Under the pieces are notes generated by a model. The model saw only the letters and a program-made list of their open reading frames with translations, ran no database searches and was not told the origin of the DNA. Shown piece by piece: positions 24,254 to 31,577 of a stretch of 35,969 nucleotides of DNA; within the stretch, counting starts at the first letter, position 1; every line of letters begins with the position of its first letter. The stretch is from positions 72,632-108,600 of the forward strand of contig JAMJTW010000007.1 in assembly GCA_024281175.1 (NCBI GenBank), given 5' to 3'. Source of the stretch: Candidatus Thiovulum imperiosus (lineage in GTDB: Bacteria; Campylobacterota; Campylobacteria; Campylobacterales; Thiovulaceae). Position numbers and translations under genes: made by a program.

Positions 24254-24528
24254 ACTAAGGAAGATATTGGAGGTTTAAAAATTGGAAAAGGAAGTTTAGT
24301 ATCGATGAGGTTTGGCAATGAGAAGTTTGGGGCTTCCTGTAAGATTTCGAGTATAGAAATTTGTGGTTTCAAAATTAGTTTTAATTTTCTATCTATAACA
24401 AAACTCTCTTCAAAATCCAAATCTGAAAGTATTGCACTTCTATCTATATCAAGTGGTTTCGCAAAAACAAAGATTGCGACTAAAATATAGAGTTGAATTT
24501 GTATAAATAGAAATGACAAATAAACCAT
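24238..24528 (-). CDS. Small exported protein ending inside repeat copy 3 (possibly truncated)
   Basis: A 96-residue frame with a strongly hydrophobic N-terminus (MVYLSFLFIQIQLYILVAIF) that looks like a signal or anchor. A mixed periplasmic-type segment follows (DIDRSAILSDLDFEESF; EAPNFSLPNL). The last four codons and the TGA come from the repeat element, so the natural C-terminus may have been replaced. The opposite-strand frame at 24248-24490 is Ser-rich and looks like its shadow. I see no strong ribosome site. It lies upstream of the copper receptor on the same strand; a link is possible but unproven. The rest of the 24139-24586 gap holds only copy 3 and promoter-like AT-rich sequence. Confidence 0.4.
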   Translation of the reverse strand: MVYLSFLFIQIQLYILVAIFVFAKPLDIDRSAILSDLDFEESFVIDRKLKLILKPQISILEILQEAPNFSLPNLIDTKLPFPIFKPPISSLVVIST

Positions 24529-24586
24529 TCTTAAATTATATCTAAGAAAATAGAAAATTGATAGAATTCCAAAAAAGGTTTTACTT

Positions 24587-25087
24587 TTGAATCCCAAACT
24601 CTTTTTTTTAACTGTTGGATATAGTGGCTTTTCTCCGAAAGCATCTGGAACAGTTGGAACTCTAGTTTCCCTTCCCATTGGATTAGCAATTATCTATTAT
24701 CTCTCTCCTACTTCTCTCTTTTTACTAACGACACTGATTACAATTTTGGCAGTTAAAGTAATAGACCAGTATGAAAAAGAGACAGGTACTCATGACTCAA
24801 AACAGATAGTTATCGATGAGTTAGCAGGAATGTGGTTTGCACTATCTATCTCTGTTAGTAGTTTTGATATTTCAGATTTAAATATCTACTCTCCAGTAGT
24901 TTGGAACATAGTTTTATCATTTCTTCTGTTTCGACTTTTTGATATTTGGAAGCCATCTCTAATTGGAAAGATAGATAGAGATGTGAAAGGTGGAATGGGA
25001 GTTATGGGAGATGATGTTTTGGCTGGATTTTTAGCTGGACTTTCCAGTGGAGCTTCTGTAAATATTTTGGTGAGTTATATATTATGA
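24587..25087 (+). CDS. pgpA: Phosphatidylglycerophosphatase A
   Basis: Removes phosphate from phosphatidylglycerophosphate to make phosphatidylglycerol in the inner membrane. The 166-residue protein has GSGFSPKASGTVGT-like N-terminal sequence (SGFSPKASGTVGTL). DELAGMW, FRLFDIWKP and GGMGVMGDDVLAG are the conserved PgpA blocks. There are about four membrane segments. It starts at TTG 24587 with AAAAAAGG eight bases upstream. It overlaps murG by four bases. Confidence 0.92.
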   Translation: MNPKLFFLTVGYSGFSPKASGTVGTLVSLPIGLAIIYYLSPTSLFLLTTLITILAVKVIDQYEKETGTHDSKQIVIDELAGMWFALSISVSSFDISDLNIYSPVVWNIVLSFLLFRLFDIWKPSLIGKIDRDVKGGMGVMGDDVLAGFLAGLSSGASVNILVSYIL

Positions 25088-26118
25088 TAGTAGCAGTAAC
25101 AGGTGGAGGAACTGGAGGACATCTCACAATTGCAAAAGCTCTTAAAAATGAGTTTGTAAAAAGAGGTGATGAGGTTGTTTTTATAGGTTCTTCAAATGGA
25201 CAAGATAGAAGTTGGTTTGAAAATGATACAGGTTGTGTTGATAAGCTATTTTTAAGTAGCTATGGTGTCAGCAATCAGAGTGGGTTTTCAAAGTGGAACT
25301 CTCTATTCAACATAGGAAAACTCTCTTTAGAACTTAGAGAAGTTTTTAAAAAGTATAAATTTGATGCCGTTGTGAGTGTTGGAGGATACTCTTCAGCACC
25401 AGCATCATTTTTAGCAATTGGAAGTAGAATTCCACTCTACATTCATGAGCAGAACGCTCATATAGGAAATTTGAATAAGACGATAAAACCGTTTGCAAAA
25501 GAGTTTTTTAGCTCTTATGAAGAAACTTCTAAAGTGAAAGATTATCCAATTAGTAATATATTTTTTGAAAAGGCTAGAGTTCGAAAAGAGATAAAAAGAG
25601 TTATCTTTCTTGGAGGTTCTCAAGGAGCAAGATTTGTAAATGACTTTGCAATTAAGGTTGCACCAGAACTTTACAAAAATGGAATTTCGATAATTCATCA
25701 AACTGGAAAACTTGACTTTGAGAGAATGCAGAGAGCCTATTCTACAATTGGAGTTGATGCCGAAATCATAGATTTCCATCCTGAACTTTACAGATTTATT
25801 GAGAAATCAGATTTGGCAGTTACCCGTTCAGGTGCTTCTACTCTTTGGGAACTAAGTGCAAACGGATTACCATCTCTCTTTATCCCATATCCTCATGCAA
25901 ACAATCACCAATACTTCAATGCTAAATTTATTTTGGATAGAAATCTTGGTTGGTCAGCTTCTCAAGGGGAGATAAAACCTCATCACCTTATAGACCTTTT
26001 AAATGAAGATTTAGAAGAGAAGAGTAGAGGACTTATGGAGACAATTTCGCCTGATGGTGCTGGAAAAATAGTAGATTTCATAAAGGAGGATTATGAGCAA
26101 AAAATGGAGAGAAGCTAA
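25084..26118 (+). CDS. murG: UDP-GlcNAc--undecaprenyl-pyrophosphoryl-MurNAc-pentapeptide transferase MurG
   Basis: Adds GlcNAc to lipid I to form lipid II at the inner face of the membrane. The 344-residue GT-B enzyme has the N-terminal glycine loop TGGGTGGHL. Further MurG blocks are GGYSSAPA, LYIHEQNAHIG, FLGGSQGARFVN, RSGASTLWEL and PYPHANNHQYFNA. Length is normal for the family. It overlaps pgpA at its start and the RDD gene by 26 bases at its end. Confidence 0.97.
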   Translation: MIVAVTGGGTGGHLTIAKALKNEFVKRGDEVVFIGSSNGQDRSWFENDTGCVDKLFLSSYGVSNQSGFSKWNSLFNIGKLSLELREVFKKYKFDAVVSVGGYSSAPASFLAIGSRIPLYIHEQNAHIGNLNKTIKPFAKEFFSSYEETSKVKDYPISNIFFEKARVRKEIKRVIFLGGSQGARFVNDFAIKVAPELYKNGISIIHQTGKLDFERMQRAYSTIGVDAEIIDFHPELYRFIEKSDLAVTRSGASTLWELSANGLPSLFIPYPHANNHQYFNAKFILDRNLGWSASQGEIKPHHLIDLLNEDLEEKSRGLMETISPDGAGKIVDFIKEDYEQKMERS

Positions 26119-26557
26119 AAAAAGAAGAGTTAAAAAAGTTGAAAAGCCCAAAGTTGTTTATGCAACTTTCCTCTCAAGACTCTTTGCAATGGTTATGGAT
26201 ACATTTATGATTGTTATGCCAATCACATTTCTAATTGGAATTTTCTTTGGATATGAAGCGATAAAAGACCCTAACCTAAATCCTACTGCTGGATATATTC
26301 AAATGGGACTGCTTCTTGTAATTACAGTCTTATTCTGGCTCTACTCTGGACAAACTCCAGGAAAAAGAGCTTTTGGTCTACATGTTGTTGATGCAAAAAG
26401 TTTTGAAAAAGCGAATGCCTTTCAACTCACAATCCGATATTTCGGATATTTCATCTCAACTGTTTCCCTAATTGGTTTTTTTCTACCTCTATTTCGAAAA
26501 GATAGACGAGCTTTACATGATATCATCTCAAGAACAGCAGTTTTATATAAGCAATAA
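26093..26557 (+). CDS. RDD-family membrane protein
   Basis: 154 residues. A basic N-terminus (KKWREAKKRRVKKVEK) precedes an RDD domain: FLSRLFAMVMDTFMIV, two to three membrane helices, TPGKRAFGLHVVDA, and RKDRRALHDIISRTAVLY near the end. These are the conserved Arg and Asp positions that name the family. The function is not settled; some members act in ion transport. It overlaps murG by 26 bases and is the last gene of the pgpA-murG unit. Confidence 0.88.
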   Translation: MSKKWREAKKRRVKKVEKPKVVYATFLSRLFAMVMDTFMIVMPITFLIGIFFGYEAIKDPNLNPTAGYIQMGLLLVITVLFWLYSGQTPGKRAFGLHVVDAKSFEKANAFQLTIRYFGYFISTVSLIGFFLPLFRKDRRALHDIISRTAVLYKQ

Positions 26558-26571
26558 GTAAAAGCTATTCC

Positions 26572-26613
26572 TGTCACCTCGATTTTAGCGGAATGGAGAA
26601 GTCTCCTTTCCGA
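26572..26613. repeat. Degenerate repeat-like hairpin after RDD gene
   Basis: TGTCACCTCGA at 26572 followed by GGAGAAGTCT recalls the left half of the 11735-type core. An overlapping imperfect hairpin CGGAATGGAGA / TCTCCTTTCCG (26589-26613) could act as a terminator. No matching right half is visible. Confidence 0.3.
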
Positions 26614-26663
26614 AATTTCTTGATAAGCTATAAATTAAAACTATAAAATAGTTTCCATTTGAG

Positions 26664-26894
26664 TTATGGAAACTTTTCACCAACTTCTATTCCAAACTCT
26701 TTTCCAGAATTTGTAAGTTTCCAAACTCCGTCCAGCTTTTCTTGAAATCCAAAACTTTCCAAAAGCAGATTTGTTTCTCTTCCAGAAATTCCGTAGAGCT
26801 TTCCAAGTTCTGTTGGAAGAAAATATGAATTTTCACTCTGAACAAATGAGAAGAGTTCAAACAATTTGAGTAGTGGAATAAAACTTATATGCAA
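26664..26894 (-). CDS. Small winged-helix protein or antirepressor-like fragment
   Basis: About 76 residues from a TTG start. The segment YFLPTELGKLYGISGRETNL, then LLESFGFQEKLDGVWKLTNSGKEFG, fits a helix-turn-helix with a following wing. It resembles the C-terminal DNA-binding part of phage antirepressor (KilAC-like) proteins. No strong ribosome site is seen, and the N-terminal part is short and hydrophobic, so it may be the remnant of a longer gene. It is divergent from the Phd-LRR gene and shares the promoter region holding the 18-bp palindrome. Confidence 0.45.
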   Translation of the reverse strand: MHISFIPLLKLFELFSFVQSENSYFLPTELGKLYGISGRETNLLLESFGFQEKLDGVWKLTNSGKEFGIEVGEKFP

Positions 26895-26909
26895 TTATTC
26901 AAATATTTC

Positions 26910-26927
26910 TTAGAATAATTATTCTAA
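26910..26927. promoter_or_regulatory. 18-bp perfect palindrome, likely operator
   Basis: TTAGAATAATTATTCTAA lies 37 bases before the Phd-LRR ATG and just upstream of a TATGAT-like -10 (26929-26934). Phd/YefM antitoxins bind palindromes in their own promoters. Position and symmetry fit autoregulation, also of the divergent gene at 26664. Confidence 0.55.
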
Positions 26928-26963
26928 ATATGATAGTATTACAAATAAACTTGAAAGGTATCT

Positions 26964-27770
26964 ATGAACTTGGAAAATTTTGTTTCCATAACAGAAGTTA
27001 CAAAAAACACTGCGAAATACTTTAAAGGTTTAGAAGCAGATAGTTTTTTTGTTATCAAAAATAATAAGCCAACAGCTGTTATTTCAGATATTAGTCGTTT
27101 TGCAAAATATGAGGCAACTCATCAAGCTGTTAGTAAAATAATTTATCCAATTGAAGAATGGGCAGAAAAGATTGATTGGAACGCAATTCCCGAAAAAGAG
27201 ACAGATATACTATTTATGGAAACGGCATATTTTGGAGACTATTCAGAAGCAGAGGTAGAAGATGTAAAATCAGTTGAGGGAATAAATGAGGCTTTTAAAG
27301 AGCTAAGTTTTCTGAAAAAATTAGATTTTGCTGGAAATCGAAAGATAAAAGATATGCCAAATTTGGATAACCTAACTACTCTTGTAGAAGTCGATATGCA
27401 ATTTACAAATATAGAGAGTATCTCTAAGTTGCCTAAAAACTTGGAAGTTCTTAAGTTACCATCTGGTTCAATAGGAGTAGAGGAGATTAAAAATCTTCCT
27501 AGAAGTCTTTCCAAATTGTACATCTCTTCAAAAAAGAGCCAAACAAATTCTTCAAATACAGAATTCCAAGATTTAGATGATATAAATCTTTGTGAGAGTC
27601 AGAGTCATAATTTAAAACGGCTGCCTAACTTTTCTAATCACTGCTCTTTGCAAGAAGTCCACTTATGTTGCAATGCAATTAATGAAGATGACTTGTCTAG
27701 TATTTACAACTACTTTGATGATATTAAAGTTTACATTGATGATAAGCCCGATAGAAGAGGTAATTTATAG
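26964..27770 (+). CDS. Phd/YefM-like antitoxin domain fused to leucine-rich repeats
   Basis: A 268-residue cytoplasmic protein. Residues 5-48 match the Phd/YefM DNA-binding domain: FVSITEVTKNTAKYF, then FFVIKNNKPTAVISDISRF. An acidic linker follows (about 50-110). Residues 114-250 show leucine-rich-repeat spacing (LKKLDFAGNRKIKDMPNL; LVEVDMQFTNIESISKLP; LEVLKLPSGSIGVEEIKNLP; LQEVHLCCNAINEDDLSSI), ending in an acidic tail. In ordinary Phd proteins the part after the DNA-binding domain is short and binds the toxin; here an LRR array takes that place. GAAAGG lies seven bases upstream of the ATG. No RelE-, Doc- or ParE-like toxin is next to it. It overlaps the following small gene by 32 bases. 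Confidence 0.75.
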   Translation: MNLENFVSITEVTKNTAKYFKGLEADSFFVIKNNKPTAVISDISRFAKYEATHQAVSKIIYPIEEWAEKIDWNAIPEKETDILFMETAYFGDYSEAEVEDVKSVEGINEAFKELSFLKKLDFAGNRKIKDMPNLDNLTTLVEVDMQFTNIESISKLPKNLEVLKLPSGSIGVEEIKNLPRSLSKLYISSKKSQTNSSNTEFQDLDDINLCESQSHNLKRLPNFSNHCSLQEVHLCCNAINEDDLSSIYNYFDDIKVYIDDKPDRRGNL

Positions 27771-28035
27771 CGACGATATTAGTGTAATTCACACTGAACA
27801 AACTTTTTCAATTTCTATTCTTGGAGAAGAGGTTGGAAGAGTTACTATTCCAGAAATGTCATATGGTGAAGTTAAGGAAGATAAAGCAAATGTTATAAAT
27901 TTGGAAGTATGTTTAGATGATAAATTTAGAGTTGAAATTTCAGGAACTGGTGTTGTAGAGTTTCTAGTTTATGCCAAAGATGTTGAGTCTAAATTGGAAC
28001 TATATAAAAGAGATGTAAAGTTACTAGCTAAATAG
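27739..28035 (+). CDS. Small acidic protein coupled to the Phd-LRR gene
   Basis: 98 residues from ATG 27739, inside the 3' end of the Phd-LRR gene; a longer in-frame extension to 27673 is less likely. It is predicted rich in beta strands (TFSISILGEEVGRVTIPEMS; FRVEISGTGVVEFLVYAKDV) with a charged C-terminal helix. It has no membrane segment and no resemblance to known toxins such as RelE or Doc. The overlap suggests coupled translation, so it could be the functional partner. The family is not recognised. Confidence 0.5.
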   Translation: MISPIEEVIYSDDISVIHTEQTFSISILGEEVGRVTIPEMSYGEVKEDKANVINLEVCLDDKFRVEISGTGVVEFLVYAKDVESKLELYKRDVKLLAK

Positions 28036-28062
28036 AGTAGGATTTTCACTTTGAGCGAATGT

Positions 28063-28092
28063 GAAGAGTCTGCAATTTGAGGTAGACTCTTC
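28063..28092. terminator. Hairpin GAAGAGTCT / AGACTCTTC, end of the Phd-LRR unit
   Basis: A 9-bp perfect stem with a 12-base loop lies between the small acidic gene and the convergent mqnE. Partial outer pairing (AGCGA at 28053 with TCGCT at 28095) lengthens it. It is a member of the recurrent hairpin family. Confidence 0.65.
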
Positions 28093-28139
28093 GGTCGCTA
28101 CTCTTCCTCAGAGTTGTTTTGCCATGAAGAGCTATTTTC

Positions 28140-29156
28140 CTATATTTCGTTATAGAGAGAGTCTCTTTCAACTGGTTCAAATCCACTATTTTTGATGAGG
28201 TTTCTAAAGTTCTCCAACTCCATACCATTTCTGCTATTTGCACCAGCTGCTGAATTTATAGACTCTCTCTCAATTGTTCCATCTAAATCGTTTGCTCCAA
28301 ACTCTTGAGATACTAGAGCAAGATTTATAGTTGAAGTCACCCAATAGGATTTGATATTTGGAATGTTTGGTAGCATAATTCTTGAAATTGCCATCGTTTT
28401 CAAAATCTCTTGTCCAGTAATTCTCTTTTGAACTTTTAAATAGTTGTTTTCAGTTTGATAGACAAGAGGAATAAATGCATTAAATCCGCCTGTTCGATTT
28501 TGAAGTTCTCGAAGTCTAATCATATGGTCAATTCGATGTTTTCGACTTTCGATATGTCCAAAAAGCATAGTAGCATTTGACTTTCGACCTCGCTCATGCC
28601 ACTTTTCATGAATATCTAACCAGCCTTGAGATGAAACTTTTCCTTTGCAGATATAGTCTCGAACTTTCTCATCAAAGATTTCAGCACCACCCCCTGGCAT
28701 AGAGTCTACGCCACTCTCTACCATAAGGTCTAAAACCTCATCGACAGAAAGACCATACTCTTCAGAAATGAAATTTATTTCAGCAGCAGTTAGAGCTTTA
28801 ATATGAATTTCTGGAAACTCTCTTTTGATTTTTCTGAAAATATCGAAATACCAATCGAGACCAACTCTATCATTATGAGCAGAGACAATATGGACTTCTC
28901 TAATTCCCCTTTGTGCTATATCTTTTACAATTTCCAAAATCTCTTCATGGCTCATTGTGTAGGGGTTTGGATTTTTTCGATTTGCACTATAAGCACAAAA
29001 TTTGCAAATATCTTTACAGATGTTGGTTGGATTTATATGTCGATTTACATTGTAATAGGTCTTTTTTCCATGAAGCTCTTTTCGGATAGAGTCCGCCATT
29101 TTTCCAAGAGTATAGATGTCTAAATCATAAAGAGCTACGCCCTCTTTAAGAGTCAT
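28140..29156 (-). CDS. mqnE: Aminodeoxyfutalosine synthase MqnE
   Basis: Radical SAM enzyme of the futalosine menaquinone pathway, joining a chorismate-derived enolpyruvate to SAM. The 338-residue protein has the cluster motif C47-x3-C51-x2-C54 (NICKDICKFCAYSA). HIVSAHNDR, MPGGGAEIF, GRKSNATMLFGHIE and the LVSQEFGANDLDGT C-terminal block favour MqnE over MqnC. It is the last gene of the unit dapB-orf132-mqnE and overlaps the upstream gene by 11 bases. It implies that respiration uses menaquinone. Confidence 0.93.
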   Translation of the reverse strand: MTLKEGVALYDLDIYTLGKMADSIRKELHGKKTYYNVNRHINPTNICKDICKFCAYSANRKNPNPYTMSHEEILEIVKDIAQRGIREVHIVSAHNDRVGLDWYFDIFRKIKREFPEIHIKALTAAEINFISEEYGLSVDEVLDLMVESGVDSMPGGGAEIFDEKVRDYICKGKVSSQGWLDIHEKWHERGRKSNATMLFGHIESRKHRIDHMIRLRELQNRTGGFNAFIPLVYQTENNYLKVQKRITGQEILKTMAISRIMLPNIPNIKSYWVTSTINLALVSQEFGANDLDGTIERESINSAAGANSRNGMELENFRNLIKNSGFEPVERDSLYNEI

Positions 29157-29544
29157 TTTCCAACCTTTCTGAAATCTCTAAATTTAAATACTCCAGATAT
29201 TTTAAAGTCAGTTCCAACTTCTTTTCTGGAAATGTGATATCTGGTGATTTAAGTCCCTCAAATAGAACTGAAGTTCTCTCAAGAATTTTAGAAAGAAACT
29301 CTTTTTCAGACTCTGAAACTTTAAAACTCTTCTCTTCTGGAGTCTCTTCTAAAATCTCCTCTTCTTGAGTATCTAAAAACTTATCTTCTCTTGGAAAGAA
29401 AACTTCTACTTCTGAAAGAGCAGGTTTAGGTTCTACTACTTTTTTCTTTTCAACTCTCTTTTCGACTTTTTCACTATCTTCACCACTCTCTATCTCATTT
29501 AGAGTTGATAAGATAATATCTTCTAAATCTTCACCTTTAGCCAT
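29146..29544 (-). CDS. Acidic helical protein, CiaD-like C-terminus
   Basis: 132 residues, very rich in Glu and Lys. The N-terminus (EDLEDIILSTLNEI) is helical, the middle is disordered and charged, and the C-terminal block is SVLFEGLKSPDITFPEKKL followed by LTLKYLEYLNLEISERLE. From memory, that block resembles a Campylobacterota family that includes the Campylobacter invasion antigen CiaD; I could not verify this. It directly follows dapB with no gap and overlaps mqnE. No catalytic motif is seen. Confidence 0.65.
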   Translation of the reverse strand: MAKGEDLEDIILSTLNEIESGEDSEKVEKRVEKKKVVEPKPALSEVEVFFPREDKFLDTQEEEILEETPEEKSFKVSESEKEFLSKILERTSVLFEGLKSPDITFPEKKLELTLKYLEYLNLEISERLENDS

Positions 29545-30312
29545 TTAAATATCCAAGCAATCTTTAATATCGTAAAGTCCACTCTCTTGCTCTAACAACC
29601 ACTCTCCAGCATGTATCGCCCCTTTTGCAAAAGTATCTCGACTTGTAGCAGTGTGATTGAGTTCAAGAAATTCACCATCATTGTAGAAACCAACTGTATG
29701 ACGACCTACAATATCTCCGCCTCGAAGTGCCATAACTGAAATTTCATCTTTCGTTCTCTCTCCGATATTTCCGTCTCTACCACTAACTCTAACAGAATTT
29801 AAATCTAAATCTCTAGCTTTTGCAACATTATGAGCAAGTGTAAGAGCTGTTCCAGAGGGAGCATCTTTTTTGTGTCTATGGTGCATTTCAACTATTTCAA
29901 TATCAAAATCTTTTAGAGATTTAGAAGCTGAATAGACAAGCTGATTTAGTAGGGCTACTCCGAGAGACATATTTGTAGCATAAAGAATTGGAGCAATTTC
30001 AGAAGCGGATAGTAGAAGGTTTTGTTGATGTGGATTTAATCCTGTTGTTCCACTAACTATCGGTTTTGAACCATATTTTAAAACTCCTTCTAAAAGAATT
30101 TCTGTTGCTTCTGGTAGCGAAAAATCTATTACCAAATCGACACTATTTAAAAACTCCATTATATTTTGTGTTGCTAAAACACCATCTTTTTCAAAATCAC
30201 CAATATTTTTAATAAATACAGCAGAAAGTTCCAGATTTTCATGCTCCATTAAAAGTGAAACTAATCTCTGTCCAACTCTTCCAGAACCTCCAAATAACCC
30301 AACTCTTTTCAA
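29545..30312 (-). CDS. dapB: 4-hydroxy-tetrahydrodipicolinate reductase
   Basis: Lysine and diaminopimelate synthesis, feeding peptidoglycan. The 255-residue protein has the NAD(P) loop GLFGGSGRVGQRL. VIDFSLPEAT and SGTTGLN follow, and the catalytic block is EMHHRHKKDAPSGTAL. RGGDIVGRHTVGF is also conserved. It starts near 30312 on the minus strand, divergent from the aspartate-type aminotransferase gene. An interrupted palindrome TTAGGAT-TTT-ATCCTAA (30332-30348) in the leader may be regulatory. Confidence 0.95.
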   Translation of the reverse strand: MKRVGLFGGSGRVGQRLVSLLMEHENLELSAVFIKNIGDFEKDGVLATQNIMEFLNSVDLVIDFSLPEATEILLEGVLKYGSKPIVSGTTGLNPHQQNLLLSASEIAPILYATNMSLGVALLNQLVYSASKSLKDFDIEIVEMHHRHKKDAPSGTALTLAHNVAKARDLDLNSVRVSGRDGNIGERTKDEISVMALRGGDIVGRHTVGFYNDGEFLELNHTATSRDTFAKGAIHAGEWLLEQESGLYDIKDCLDI

Positions 30313-30331
30313 ATCTTATCTCCAAATTTTT

Positions 30332-30378
30332 TTAGGATTTTATCCTAACTAAACAATATTTTTAGGTTTTGGTAAAAT
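30332..30378. promoter_or_regulatory. Divergent dapB / aminotransferase promoter region
   Basis: Contains the hairpin TTAGGAT-TTT-ATCCTAA (30332-30348). It also holds an extended -10 for the plus strand, TGG-TAAAAT (30370-30378), about 33 bases before ATG 30411, with AAAGGG (30394-30399) as ribosome site. Confidence 0.4.
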
Positions 30379-30410
30379 TACCACACTATAAATAAAGGGT
30401 TAAATGCTAA

Positions 30411-31577
30411 ATGGTAGCATCAAAAAGAATTAACACCCTCTCTGAGTCGATAACGATGGCAGTTACGGCTTTAGCAAAAGAGTTAAAAGCGTCAGGGAGA
30501 GATATTTTAAGTTTTTCGGCAGGAGAACCAGATTTTGACACTCCGCAAATAATAAAAGATGAGGCAATTCGTGCTATAAACGAAGGATTTACAAAATATA
30601 CAGCAGTTGATGGAATTACTGAATTAAAGAGTGCAATTGTTGAGAAGCTGAAGAGAGATAATAATTTAGAGTATAAACCTGAAAATATTATTGTTAGCAA
30701 TGGTGCAAAACACTCTCTTTTCAATATGTTCCAAACTCTTATAGATAGTGGCGATGAGGTGATAATTCCAGCACCATACTGGGTAACTTATCCTGAGCTT
30801 GTCAAATATTCTGGTGGAGTTCCAGTAGCAATAGAGACAAGTGAAGATACAGATTTCAAAATCACTCCAGAAAAACTTAAAAATGCTATTTCTGAAAAGA
30901 CCAAAATGGTAATTCTTACAACTCCATCAAACCCTACTGGAGCTGTATATAGCAGAGAAGAGTTAGTAGCAATTGGAGATGTTTTGAAAGGTACTGATAT
31001 TTTAGTTGCTTCAGACGAAATGTATGAAAAGCTAACTTATGATGGAGAGTTTACCTCATCAGCTTCAGTTAGTGAAGATATGTTTAAGAGAACTATTACT
31101 ATCAATGGTCTTTCTAAAAGTGTAGCTATGACTGGTTGGAGAATGGGTTATTTAGCATTTCCAGATATTGAGATTGTAAAAGGAATGAAGTCTCTTCAGA
31201 GCCAATCAACTTCAAATATAAATTCAATCACTCAAAAAGCATCTGTTGTTGCTCTCTCTTCTGAAATAGATAAAGAGATTGCAAAGATGCTGGAGGCTTT
31301 CAAAGAACGAAGAGATTTTGCAGTTCAAAAGTTGAATGAGATAGAAGGTGTTTCTGTTATGAAACCTCAAGGTGCTTTCTATCTTTTTGTAAATATCTCT
31401 GAAATTGACTCTGACTCGATAAAGTTTAGTAGTGAGTTATTAAAATCTAAAGGTGTTGCTGTTGTTCCAGGTGTCGGTTTTGGTAGTGAAGGCTATATCC
31501 GAATGAGTTTCGCAACAGATTTAGAAACAATCAAACAGGGAATAGAACGAATTAAAGAGTTTGTAGAGGAGAAATGA
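30411..31577 (+). CDS. aspC: Aspartate-type aminotransferase
   Basis: A 388-residue PLP enzyme of the subgroup Ib aspartate aminotransferases. The N-terminus has FSAGEPDFDTP. NGAKHSLFN and PAPYWVTYPE follow, then TTPSNPTGAVYS for cofactor binding. Lys236 in NGLSKSVAMTGWRMGY is the Schiff-base residue, and YIRMSFA carries the substrate-binding arginine. It interconverts aspartate and oxaloacetate; some relatives also act on prephenate. The start ATG is followed by two overlapping genes, so it heads a three-gene unit. Confidence 0.92.
   Translation: MVASKRINTLSESITMAVTALAKELKASGRDILSFSAGEPDFDTPQIIKDEAIRAINEGFTKYTAVDGITELKSAIVEKLKRDNNLEYKPENIIVSNGAKHSLFNMFQTLIDSGDEVIIPAPYWVTYPELVKYSGGVPVAIETSEDTDFKITPEKLKNAISEKTKMVILTTPSNPTGAVYSREELVAIGDVLKGTDILVASDEMYEKLTYDGEFTSSASVSEDMFKRTITINGLSKSVAMTGWRMGYLAFPDIEIVKGMKSLQSQSTSNINSITQKASVVALSSEIDKEIAKMLEAFKERRDFAVQKLNEIEGVSVMKPQGAFYLFVNISEIDSDSIKFSSELLKSKGVAVVPGVGFGSEGYIRMSFATDLETIKQGIERIKEFVEEK

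Noticed and set aside
24248-24490. 80-codon plus-strand frame in the gap upstream of pgpA
   Set aside because: It starts inside the repeat element, has a Ser/Lys-rich antisense-like composition and lies opposite a frame with a clear hydrophobic N-terminus.
26664-28035. Classical type II toxin-antitoxin pair
   Set aside because: The antitoxin-like domain is convincing, but neither neighbour resembles RelE, ParE, Doc or another known toxin, so a standard pair cannot be claimed.
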